64,000 bases of DNA from Plumapathes pennacea (taxonomy: Eukaryota; Cnidaria; Anthozoa; Antipatharia; Myriopathidae): NCBI GenBank assembly GCA_964036295.1, contig OZ038469.1:11451091-11515090 (forward strand). Direction: 5' to 3'. The notes under the pieces are model-generated. The model was given only the letters and a program-made list of their open reading frames with translations. It made no database searches and was not told where the DNA came from. Position numbers and translations under genes: made by a program. Shown piece after piece: positions 54,112 through 64,000 of this stretch (within the stretch, counting starts at the first letter, position 1; each line of letters begins with the position of its first letter).

Positions 54112-57100
54112 TCAGAGTAAGTCTTCAAGAAATTCATCGTCTTCCTTATGTATGCCATTTTGTATATGATCATCATCTGATAACTTCCGCCAGACCACCT
54201 GAAGATGAAGAAGAACAGAATAGGTTTGTGCCCTGGTGGAGAATCATGGCAGCCAAATATCCAATGAAATGATGAAGATAATATTATTGAAACAAATAAT
54301 AGTTACAACTGAACTCTATGAATCTGTGAAAAGAAGATTTACAATTACTATATTATTATCCAACCTATATTAAATAATAAAGTATTAAAATTTGTAATAG
54401 TTAATTGTGTAGCATCAATATATTTTTGTTCACTGAGGAAAATTAATAGCTGATGAGCCCCAGTAACTTGTTTGTGCAACCATGAAAATTATGCAGAAAA
54501 GCAATGCTGTCATAAATTATTACTTTTATGTATATTATGAATAGCAATTCCCATGAGTTTAAAAAAATCCAGCACATTCAAGTTTCTTTTAAACTACCAT
54601 TCAGTACCACTACGTTTGCTACAGTAAATCATGTTAATATAAAATAATGACGTTATAAATGATGATAACAGGAGAACATATTGAACTATTCAGAACAGTC
54701 TTAGCATTACTATTATTTCCTACTCAGGAATAGTTAATCCATTAACGACAGATTTGCTGTTCACTTACATTGCACATCTCCTTGAGCACAGCAACCTCGC
54801 TGTCACCCAGTCGTTCTGCATCCTGTCCCTCGTCATCACCAGACATCCGATCTGTATGGCCAAGTTTCTCATGAATTTCTAACACTCTCATAGCATTTGC
54901 CACTGCTTCTGGAGTCATACGGTCATTTTCTGGAAATGGGATCTGCTTAGGGAAGAAAGATTGAGCAGTTGTAATTTGTACTGTACAGATTATTTCTTTT
55001 AGATAATTAAAACAAAAAAGAGGGGTGATTACCACTACATATAACATAGATTATAATATTATATACAGTAAATACCATAAATTTCTTACCCAGTGCTACA
55101 GTACAGTTCATCAATAATATTATTCATCTATTTAACCTTGCAGCTATTATTACTGGGTTGACTGCTCCTCCCATACCTCTTTCAGAAAAACAATACAGAA
55201 TAGGTACCATAATTTAAATTAAAATCAGCCATAAATATTATATTATATAAATAACATGAATTTATGAATAAAATACAACTTGGATCCAACAGTTGTTCAT
55301 TATAATAATGAATATACACAAATTACTCAATGCTCAATTACCTGCTTGGGTGGTGCTTTAATACCATTTCTTAAAATACCAGTGTGACCATTACCTGCAA
55401 ATTTGCATCAATATCATTTATATTTTAAGATATGTAATATAATTGAACATTCCAATGGTGCTGTGCTCGAAATATTATCTGTTTTGTAGCTGGCATGACT
55501 TACACTAAAAATCTAATAAACAACTGTATTCCACAGATTTCAAAATGTATAGTCACAACAACCTGCACTACTTGGTCTGGAGCATTATAATTCTTTTTAT
55601 GACATGTTTTGCAATTTGACCATACTGTACCTTGATGAAAGGCAATATTTTGCTTAATAACCTGACCTATTAGTTCCTAAATCATATATCCTTATACCAC
55701 ATAGAATTACCCAGCAGGAACCCACTTTTTATGCCATTTTGTTTACGTTGACTGTGTGGTCCCGCATCAGTTTTTATCTTGATTTCAGATGTGCTGTCTG
55801 TATCCTGTGAATCACAAAAAAAAATTTGTTTATTAATTTATGCCTCAAAATTGAACAATGTGTAAAAGACATATCATGATAAGAAAATTCATGCTTGTGG
55901 GCTGTTAGGAATTTGTACCTAATGTTTTTTTTTTTTTTTTTTTCAGTAAAACACTGATTGCCCATAGTTACCAGTTACCAAATATTACATGTAGTTGCTA
56001 TAAAACTATTGTTTGGAAAAACTCAACAGTGTCTGAGAATCTACATAAGCACCCAATATGAGTTAATAGTACTGATCAATGTTCCAATATTTTGAACATT
56101 TCAAATTCCTTGGCAAAATTCCACAAGCATGAAGGCACCAAATCCAAGTTGCCTTGTCAACCACTGCATGGGCAAGAAATATGGAGAAGTTTTCAAACCT
56201 GTCTTTTCTGAAAATGTACCATATTTAAGCATTGATTAAAGTGCAAAATTTCATGAAGCAAAAAATAAATATGATGCTGGTCCAATACTGAAAAAAAAAA
56301 CATCAGCTGGACCTGATTTGTTTACAAAACTTAAAAATGTAAAACACATGATTGAAATAAAAAAATGTTGAAAAAATGTTGAAAAAAAAAACAAAAAACA
56401 AAACAAAAACAAAAATGTTGTACACCATCAATCATTAAGCAGTGTTAGAGTAACTATTATGCAGACATACTTACTGTGTCCCCTACATCCTCTGGAAAAG
56501 TAAAAGATACTCTTTTCTTGGCAACCTCTACCTTTTTCTCTATAACCACACTTTCCTGGAAAGAAGGAACAACATATTTATTCTTTGCAAGTCTGCCATA
56601 CAGTCATGTAAAATATGATATACACAGATACTTTTGAGACTTGATTTGTCAAAGCTTGAATACACTGAATACATGTGTACCTAGATTGTTTTACTGGGTT
56701 TTTGTTCTTGCTGCTGTTTATTTATTTAGTGAAATCAGGGTTTGAAAAAGGAGGTTGTTCCACATCAAAGCAAATCAAGTCAATTCAATTAATGGACATC
56801 TTATTTGCCATAGTCTTAACATTTTTCAGTTTGTGAACAATACAGTATGTTAATAATTTGCTACAATGATACTTAATATATTGGTTTAATGCATTGCTTC
56901 AAAATATTATTTATCTGCACACTTCCTAAACAAAAAATAATTGTTGAATACATCGAAGAAAATGTTGAACTGTAAACTGTGTGTGGAGAGTTCATTTAAT
57001 GGCAAGGAGCAATATTTTATCACAAGAGAATCCGCACTATATTTTAAGCAGAGTTCACAATGATTCAAGCGTGAAACGAATGCAAATATTTTGATTTGGT

Positions 57101-58607
57101 ATTGCATTCCATCGCAACAAAATAGGAAATTTACCGTATTACTCCCACACTGGAGTTCTATCGAGAAAACTTAGCATTAAGTGCTTTACTCACGGATGCG
57201 AATGAAATTCTCACTGCAAAATGTCTAACTTCGTATTCGAACGGTCGACCCGAAATTCGATCACTTCAAAATGCCTCCTTTAATCCGGATTTGTCTATCA
57301 TCGACTCACAAACCTCAAACTCAGCAGATAAACAGTCAATAAGGATTCCCCACTGAAAAATCAGGCGGTTGCTGCAATCGCCACACGTTTTGTTTTTACT
57401 AGCTACTGATTACACTTATAAAATCACAAACAAATCAGAGAGTGCGTTTCAAATAATGACCTTACCTCGTGAGGGGGACTTCTCCGAGTTCGGATATCTG
57501 TTAACTTTGCTTCTAGTCTCTGGGAATAAGGCCCGTTTTCCGCTGGAAAAACAACAATGGTGTCAACTTAATAATTTAAACAAACTGCAACATCCGTGCG
57601 GGAAAACCATTCAAAAGTCTGAATTCGAGAAGCCATTCTAGTGTCGTAATGGACACATTTTTCGACAGTGTTTTGTTTGAACAAACGCGAACACTTATGC
57701 TATTTCTAATTCCAACAAAATCGAGGGATTCTCTATTCTGCAAAGTCCGTGCGGTAAAAGCATCGTCGATATATTTTGCAACTTCTGTGCGGAAAAAGGT
57801 GTCGAAGTCGAGTTTCTCCGAACTTCCACGATGCATCAAGAAATTCTAATATTTCCTCCTAGAATTGTTCTCTACTTCTTCTCGTGACACTCAATTGTAC
57901 TCGTCACAAGAGAAGGATTTAGAAGGCTTTTATGTTCGGCAGCAAATAATTAAATTCGGTCAGTTACATTTTGTATCCAAGGGAATAAAAGTGAGGGTTC
58001 CGTTTCATTAACCCCGAACAATTTCAGACCTCAGACCCTTGAGGTGAACTTTATACAATCCACAAACAGTAATTATTGCAAAGGCCGTGCTACCTCTGGA
58101 AACATCAATATGCTCGCCCCCCGACGATTCACGCAAACACTTGCTGCACGGACTCGTTCTCGACGAAGATTCACGCTGTTTCTCCAAATAAAGACACAGT
58201 TCTTTTAACTCAAGGTTGTCTTTTGTCACTTCGCTTTGCTTGTCTTCAAGATTCTGGAGTTTTTCTTGATATGTGGCCACTTCGTTGCGCATCACAGACG
58301 CGGTGTATCGCCCGAAGCGCTGCCACTCTCGCGCTAGTTTGCGACATTTTTGGCGATCGTCGTCTAAGTAGCAGCACAAATCACGCAGTTCTTGAACGTC
58401 TGCTTGCAGCTTGTGATTTACATCTTTCAACAGACGAATCTCCTCGAGATGAACATGCATTCTCCTGTTAAATTCTTTCATCATGTTGCCCTGGTCCTTG
58501 ATAGTCTGCAGTTTCTCGGCTTCGCATTCTTGAAGCTTTTTCGACACGTTTTCGAAGTCTTCACGCGGGACGAAATTTGCCGGTGGAGGGATACCGTTCG
58601 AATCCAT
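54112..58607 (-). CDS. CCDC85: Coiled-coil domain-containing protein 85
   Basis: Seven exons: 58607-58094, 57542-57466, 56555-56475, 55804-55711, 55394-55342, 54942-54769 and 54198-54112; all phases agree and the product has 359 residues. CCDC85 proteins (the delta-interacting protein A family) act at cell junctions and as transcription corepressor partners in vertebrates. The first exon holds the coiled coil with the family core (EIRLLKDVNHKLQ, ELRDLCCYLDDDRQKCRKLA, REWQRFGRYTASV, NLELKELCLYLE). The end holds the second conserved block (AMRVLEIHEKLG, then SEVAVLKEMCNVVWRKLSDD). The middle exons are small and less conserved (KKRVSFTFPED, NGHTGILRNGIK). The true start is the ATG at 58607. Vertebrates have three paralogues (A, B, C); this one cannot be assigned to one of them. 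Confidence 0.9.
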
Positions 58608-58837
58608 ATTCACCGCCCTCTAATCCCTTTTTTCCTTTTGACAAACAGCTTAACTCGAGCAACATATATACTCGGTAATATCGAACTTGCTATTCAAATA
58701 AACGGCAAACTCTTATCAAACTCCTCCCGGTTTCATCGGGCAGCCCTTGACTGATAGTGTCAGACGCTAAATTAGCCAATCACAGAGCACAATAAAACAA
58801 GCAAACCAATTACAGGCTTTTAAACACAATAGCGGGC

Positions 58838-59095
58838 TTATGGCAAGTTGAGTTCAGACGTTTTCAAGGAAAACAAGAAAGTTTGGAGAATGAATCGGTT
58901 GATTACTTTATCAAGTACATGGCGCAAGTTCTGCATGGCCGCAGCTTCCTCACTAGTTTCGTGTAAAAGATTTAAATACGGAAAACAATCCACAGAGGTG
59001 TCATCTGGAACAGCAACTTGTCTACAGAAATATTCCAAGTACGAACATTTATATTGATCCTGGGACAAAATGGCAGCAACGGAACAGCAAAACAT
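58838..59095 (-). CDS. Small ORF of unknown function beside CCDC85
   Basis: The ORF has 85 codons from an ATG at 59095. A good acceptor (TTTATTTTTCAG) lies just upstream, so it could be a terminal exon. The product contains DQYKCSYLEYFCRQVAVP and ETSEEAAAMQNLRHVLDKV, i.e. three cysteines and an acidic-amphipathic stretch, with only a weak hydrophobic start (MFCCSVAAIL). No family is recognised. On the opposite strand AAAATGGCAGC sits at about 59067, so this could also be promoter DNA. Confidence 0.25.
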   Translation of the reverse strand: MFCCSVAAILSQDQYKCSYLEYFCRQVAVPDDTSVDCFPYLNLLHETSEEAAAMQNLRHVLDKVINRFILQTFLFSLKTSELNLP

Positions 59096-59648
59096 AAAGA
59101 TTGTCGGCTGAAAAATAAATAAATTGAATGAAATATCAAGAACAAAAGATCGTATCTCTCGTGGGGGTCATATTGGCTGTTGTTTAGGTTGCTTAGAGCC
59201 AAAACTGCAAAGAAAAAGAAAGGTTTTTATTTTTTAATTGAAGAGTAGTTTTCCTGGTCATTATGCCTGTTTTTTGATGAAGTAATTTGCGCGCTGTGGA
59301 AGGATATTAAAATGCATTAAAATGCGAAGCTTCCCTGCCGGGCATGAAAACAGCGACCAATTCTTAATTCTTGTCGTGTAAACTGATTTATAGTTATTGG
59401 CTTTGGTCGCTTAAATATTTTGATCAACGCACAGTACTAAAGTCACGCAATCAAAATATAGGCAAAAGATGGACTGGCAGGAAAAAGCTGTATCAGAAAC
59501 GACTGCAGTCGATTTCATTTTCTTCCGCCTCTAAGATCTTCACTGGATCAGACTGTTTTATTGAATTTCATGAACGAATTTGCTATCAATGACTGCCTCA
59601 GCGGGGGAGGTATTTTGTTATAGTGTTGTCAACTGAACCTTAATACCC

Positions 59649-59887
59649 TGGGCCCAGTTTTTCAAAGCACGATTAGGTTAATCCTGGATTAGGTCTAAAC
59701 TTTCACCTCATTTATATGCCTGCAAATGTGAAGGTTTCGTCCACAACAACTTATGCGTTTTTAAGCTGGAACAAGCTTTTTAATCTATCTTCGAACAAAA
59801 CTCTGCAGTTTATTGGCAGAAAGGTCGAGAGAAAGAATTTCGTTAATCCTGGATTAGCTTAATCGGCTTTCGAAGAACCGGGCCCTG
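59649..59887 (+). mobile_element. MITE (family M2) between CCDC85 and COQ8
   Basis: The ends are GGGCCCAGTTTTTCAAAGC and GCTTTCGAAGAACCGGGCCC. It is the best preserved copy of the family in unique sequence and has the same orientation as 10846-11075. Confidence 0.85.
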
Positions 59888-60269
59888 GGTACCAGAGAGA
59901 AGAAAAATACTGTACACCAGCAGAAGCTTTGACACGTCAATAAAGTTATTATTTTCAAGCCTCAGGGGCATAGAAAAGCAATGTTGGTAATCGCGTTGCC
60001 ATTTCATGGGGGTTCTAAAAATCGCGCCTCGCTTTGCAGAGTTAGTTATAGACGTCTGGCAACCGAACGCGACAGGGGTGCAGTGGGTCAATATTTTGAC
60101 CAGATGGATCTGTTCCAATCCAAATCTCTTCTGCTTGCCAGAACCGCGTAGAACTGGCACTAGAAGATCGGTCAAGAACGACATATTTAGAAGCAAGCAG
60201 TTTCTCTCGTTTGAAATGAAAAGTGAACTCCTAAGCAGTAGAGCAGGAACGTAATATATACCTCACACC

Positions 60270-62993
60270 ATGCCAGTCAGAAGAGTGACTCGTATTTCAA
60301 TTCTGCGGCGCCTTTTCCGCTCATACAGCCAGGAGATCGCCTGCAAGCACGAAGCGAAAGTGTTTACAAACAACACACTATCACGTGGAGTATTGTCACG
60401 GTCTATCAGTGCAACACCAGGTGGGACAGAAAGAGACACGAATGCACCATCACGTCCAACCAAAAAAGCTGCTCAAGCAGAGGCTCAGAAAACAGGGCCT
60501 TCAACACGTGCTGCACGCTCCAGAAGACTCAATCAAGAGGTATAGTGCTTACGTATGGATTACGTAACCAAAGAATGGGGGTGGTCAGGTACTCCAACAT
60601 GAAGCTATGATTTTGGAGCTGTTTACTCTGAAGTGCTTAGGGTCTGGAATGTTTTAATACAGTCATAATACAGGAGAAAATCTGACCAGTTTCCAAATAT
60701 GATTGACAGGGGGGTCCCAGGGGTTGCTCCCCTGGAAAAAGTTTGAGATTTGGCACTCTAAAACACCGTTTCCTGCTGTTTCCAGAGGATGAGAACTAAA
60801 TTTTAAGAACCAATCTGGATCCACCCCTGGTCAACTACCTTTTAATAATGGGCACCCCTTTAAGACGGACACCTCTCTAAGATTGACACCTAGTAGAACT
60901 AGTCCCTGCAATTTCTTCAGGAATTTACCCTAACTGAGCTCTCCATTACTATAAGACGGACAACTCTCCAAAAATGGCTGACCGACAATGTCCGTTATAG
61001 AGGGATCAAGTTGACTGTAGTTCATCATAGAGAAGAATTGTAAGGTTATTTTTGTTTTGTTTTTTTTGTTTTGTTTTTTTTATAGGTAAATGTTTCTATG
61101 GAGAAGCATGCAGTTAAAGCCTGGTTTCCATATAATCATCTCTGACATAAGGATTGTCTCTGTCGCAGAATTTTTTGTCAAGCGATTGGGAAGACGGAAA
61201 CACTCTTGCGATTGTTTCAAATGATCCTTATGTCAGAAGCAACTCGATCGTCCCGATAGAACCGTGTTCTATCCTTGTGTCGACAAAAAAAAAGCCACAG
61301 AGACGATCCTTATGTCAGAGACGATTATATGGAAACCAGGCTTAAAATCTCACCAAATTATTGAGGGGATGAGGGCTGGAGGGACATTTTATTTACCTGG
61401 GCCCGGTTGTTCAAAGAGTGGATAGCGCTATCCACAGGATAAATCCTTATCCTCTCGACTGAATTAAGTTTAATGGTTAATTCTATCCACGGGATAGCGA
61501 TTTATCCGGCGAATAGCGCTATACACTCTTTGAACAACCGGACCCTGATGATTACATTTAACAAACCACTGTTTATTATTACTATATTTACAGTTGAGTT
61601 CTAGATCACGAGAAAGAGCTGTGCCTGCTTCAAGAGTTGGGCGGCTTCTGAGCTACAGTGGTAAGTACTTTGTTAGCTCAGTCTATATTATTCAGGTGCT
61701 CTCTATCTGTTGATCTATTAATAGCGGGTCTGTCTCAAAATGCTGTACTTGATAAGGGTGGTTTACATATTGAGTAATTAGCAAGCGCAAGGAACCAGTC
61801 CACACAAATAATTTGTGAAGAAACGCAAACACATTTACAGCAAATGATTTAGGGAACTTGTCCTTGCTCTTGCTCTTGCTTATGCAGGCACAATGAAGCA
61901 AGGCACTTGTGTGAACCATCCTGCTGTATAGTGCTCAAAATTTAGGGGTTGTATTTGTACAAATGTCACAGATGAAAACATTAGGTGAAACTAGATAATA
62001 ATTATCTGCAATTAATCATGTCAATCATTGACATCTTTACATATTTTAAGATCATGATATAAACCTGAAGCAGGGTGGAAACAAAATAAATTTGCCATTA
62101 CATTACAACACAAGCTGTTGATAAAATCCAGCTAGCCAATATGGCTTCTGTTGCACCCAGTTCCAAGGGGGTTCAGGGGATTCCTTTGGATCACTCATCA
62201 TTAGTATTAAAAAAATACTGATCTGAACATTTACTTTTGCTCAAAAGTACCTTTAACCCTTTCACTCCCAAGTTCAAAATACAGATTCTCACAACCTCTT
62301 AGAGTAAAATGTGTGAGTAATGTAGTGAAAATTCATAGTTTAATCAGCTACCATCTGAGCAAGCTATCAAATGCCAAGTTCTTCTTACTGTAATCCTGAG
62401 CGAAGCGAGGGTGATATTGAGGATGACAGGTACAACACCCAGATTGTGCTCCAGTATTATCTTTTAATTTAATATAGATTTAATTTGTGACTTACATCTG
62501 GTGCCACATTTTGTTCTTCTTTAAAGGGCTTGCTGCAGGCCTTGGGCTTGGGGCAGTTGCAGAGGTCACCAAGAGGCAGCTAGGACTGGGGAGTAAAGGT
62601 TATTACTTCAAAAAATCACCATTGTATCTGCCTGCTTGTTATAGATCTGGCCCAACATTCTTTTTTAGCAACTTTGATTGAAAACCAAACCATTTTTTTT
62701 TAATGTAAAACTGGGAATTGCTGTTGTATCTGATTGTGACCTGATTGGCCAATATTATTGTAAGGCTTACTTTTGACCAATTAAAACCTGCTGCAAATGT
62801 AAGACCAATAGCCACTGCATTCTTTTGTTGGTGCAAGTAAATTGTAAGCTAGCCTGGTTTGTTGCAGGTCCAGGTCCAGCTGAGTCTTTAAGGAACCCCT
62901 TGTTGTCTGATGCCAATGCAGAGAGAATTGTAGCTACATTGTGTAAGATGAGAGGAGCTGCACTGAAGCTGGGTCAGATGCTGAGCATACAAG
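60270..62993 (+). CDS. COQ8: COQ8/ADCK3-type atypical kinase, 5' part
   Basis: COQ8 is a mitochondrial UbiB-family ATPase needed for coenzyme Q synthesis. Four exons are visible: 60270-60539, 61594-61660, 62527-62598 and 62868-62993, with consistent phases (0, 1, 1, 1). The gene continues past the window or in sequence I could not recognise. The N-terminus [20 protein letters not shown] is Arg-rich with no acidic residue, a good mitochondrial targeting signal. Exons 2 and 3 carry [17 protein letters not shown] and [20 protein letters not shown], like the human protein. Exon 4 has [20 protein letters not shown] then [11 protein letters not shown], the KxGQ motif that defines the family. The exon 3 donor (GTTATT) is weak. 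I could not find the next exon in the last kilobase. Confidence 0.88.
60851..61016. mobile_element. MITE-like repeat (family M8) in COQ8 intron 1
   Basis: It includes TTTAAGACGGACACCTCTCT and TATAGAGGGATCAAGTTGAC. Relatives are at 36037 and 48207. Confidence 0.7.
61113..61345. mobile_element. MITE (family M4) with TTAA-flanked long inverted repeats
   Basis: The ends run from TTAAAGCCTGGTTTCCATAT through TCTGACATAAGGAT and back as ATCCTTATGTCAGAGACG to ATATGGAAACCAGGCTTAA, so the arms are about 40 bp. TTAA at both ends suggests a TTAA target duplication as in piggyBac-type or Kolobok elements. Confidence 0.85.
61398..61548. mobile_element. MITE (family M3) in COQ8 intron 1
   Basis: The ends are GGGCCCGGTTGTTCAAAGAG and CTCTTTGAACAACCGGACCC. 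The interior has GATAGCGCTATCC-type palindromes. The ends resemble family M2, which suggests the same transposase may have moved both. Confidence 0.85.
62253..62400. mobile_element. Partial MITE (family M1) in COQ8 intron 2
   Basis: It begins AACCCTTTCACTCCCAAGTT and reaches TTCTTCTTACTGTA, about two thirds of the family length; the right end is missing. Confidence 0.75.
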
Positions 62994-63020
62994 GTACTGG
63001 AATCCTAACTCTGTGTTGTT

Positions 63021-63228
63021 AACCCTTTCACTCTCAAGCTCAAAGTACAGATTCTCCCAACCTTTTAAGAGGAAATTGTATGAGTGATGTAGTGAGAATT
63101 GATAGTTTAATCAGCTATCATATTTGAGCAAGGTATCAAAAGCAAAATTCTCCTTACTGTATGATATATTTCTGGTGAGAAACTGAAAGAGAAAGTTAAA
63201 GTTGATCACTCTTGGGAGTGAAAGGTTA
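63021..63228. mobile_element. Complete MITE (family M1)
   Basis: The ends are TTAACCCTTTCACTCTCAAG and CTTGGGAGTGAAAGGTTAA. This is the reference copy for the family in this window, 208 bp long and non-coding. It lies just after COQ8 exon 4. Confidence 0.85.
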
Positions 63229-64000
63229 ATAGTTGAACTCAGAATCAACAGTCAGTCAGAAGATATACAAAGATGGACCTCCAGCACCCATGCCGGTTGA
63301 CGACTTGCAGAAATTGGGCGATGAGGTCATGAATTTGTAAATACTTTCCCAACTGAGTTATTACGAGAAGCATACCCAAAAGTACTTGCGCACAATCGTC
63401 CAGAACATACGCTAGACTCTAGTCCAAGACTTTCGGCACTGTAGGGACATTTTTTCATTCTCTCTGACGCATTTTCCGGGGGAATGCTGCGCGTGGGCGT
63501 ATGCACACGCACGGGAGTGCTCTGTCTGGCGCAAGGTCCATGTGGATATGCTGAACATAATACGCAAATTTGATTGGTCAGAATGCGAGCCGCGTCAGCT
63601 CTTTGTAGAGCTCTTTGTAGCATGGATACATTCCAAGAGCTCAAGTTAGTAGTTTTGCTCAGATCGCAGTTTATCGAGACTCTTCGGTCTATTCAACTTG
63701 TGCTAATCAACATTAACAGGACATACAGAATATCAATTCCCAGAAGAACAGATTTGATCCTGAAAACAAAATAGCTGTCGTGGCAAAAGTTGGCTTGCTG
63801 AGATCGAGCACGGGGCTCGCTTGGCGCGGGCGCGCAATTTTTCCGCCAGATTACATCCGGGATATAGTCCGAAAAGAGCACTCCCTCAGTAAAGGCCATT
63901 TTCTCTGCGATATATATGTCGCAACGCTGACGATAGCATGGCGAGACAAGTCGCAAAGTACATATCACACACCGTGATAAAGTTGCAAAAAGTAGAAGAC
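63229..64000. other. Presumed COQ8 intron, no confirmed gene
   Basis: An exon-like stretch at 63256-63345 (after CAACAG, open frame with KDGPPAPMPVDDLQKLGDEV then a stop) does not fit COQ8. The last 300 bases are GC-richer, contain CGCGGGCGCGC, and have short ORFs on both strands with no recognised domain. Confidence 0.35.

Noticed and set aside
1-64000. tRNA, rRNA, snRNA genes or CRISPR arrays
   Set aside because: No stretch with the expected conserved cores was recognised; the tandem repeats present do not have CRISPR-like unique spacers.

Overview
This is a nuclear segment of an invertebrate animal genome, most probably an anthozoan cnidarian (coral or sea anemone). That placement is an inference from gene content, short exons with GT-AG introns, AT-rich spacers and dense families of small inverted-repeat elements. 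There are no operons, no ribosome binding sites and no rRNA or tRNA gene that I can recognise.

The right half (about 29.6-64 kb) is gene-dense. In order it holds an intronless POLE2 (+), a PLEKHB/evectin-like PH protein (+), THUMPD3 (-), EEF1G (-, 9 exons), cyclin K (+, 9 exons, divergent from EEF1G), CCDC85 (-, 7 exons) and the 5' part of a COQ8/ADCK3-type gene (+) that runs off the window. I rebuilt the exons by matching reading frames, splice sites and intron phases; every model below is phase-consistent. Introns and spacers carry many short inverted-repeat (MITE-like) elements from at least seven families, and one LINE 3' end nested in a MITE.

The left half (1-29 kb) is made of duplications and mobile DNA. 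Bases 603-1981 plus 7817-8020 are a copy of EEF1G intronic sequence, including exon 5. This copy is interrupted by a 5.83-kb DNA transposon (1982-7816). The undisturbed EEF1G intron acts as the empty site and fixes the transposon ends to within 1-2 bases. The transposon carries a three-exon gene for a 273-residue protein that I cannot assign to any family.

Further right, a unit containing a small secreted-peptide gene and a POLE2 copy appears twice in tandem (about 10.66-22.66 kb and 22.75-31.63 kb). The first POLE2 copy is a pseudogene with at least six frame-breaking indels; the second is intact. Both peptide genes look intact. Each has a signal-peptide exon followed by an exon encoding a dibasic-flanked two-cysteine segment; the latter exon differs by only two silent changes between copies, while a neighbouring 62-codon ORF in the same duplicated unit has at least nine amino-acid changes.

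The most interesting items are the transposon with its unassigned spliced gene, the duplicated secreted-peptide gene, and a MITE occupying the same site in opposite orientations in the two duplicated units.
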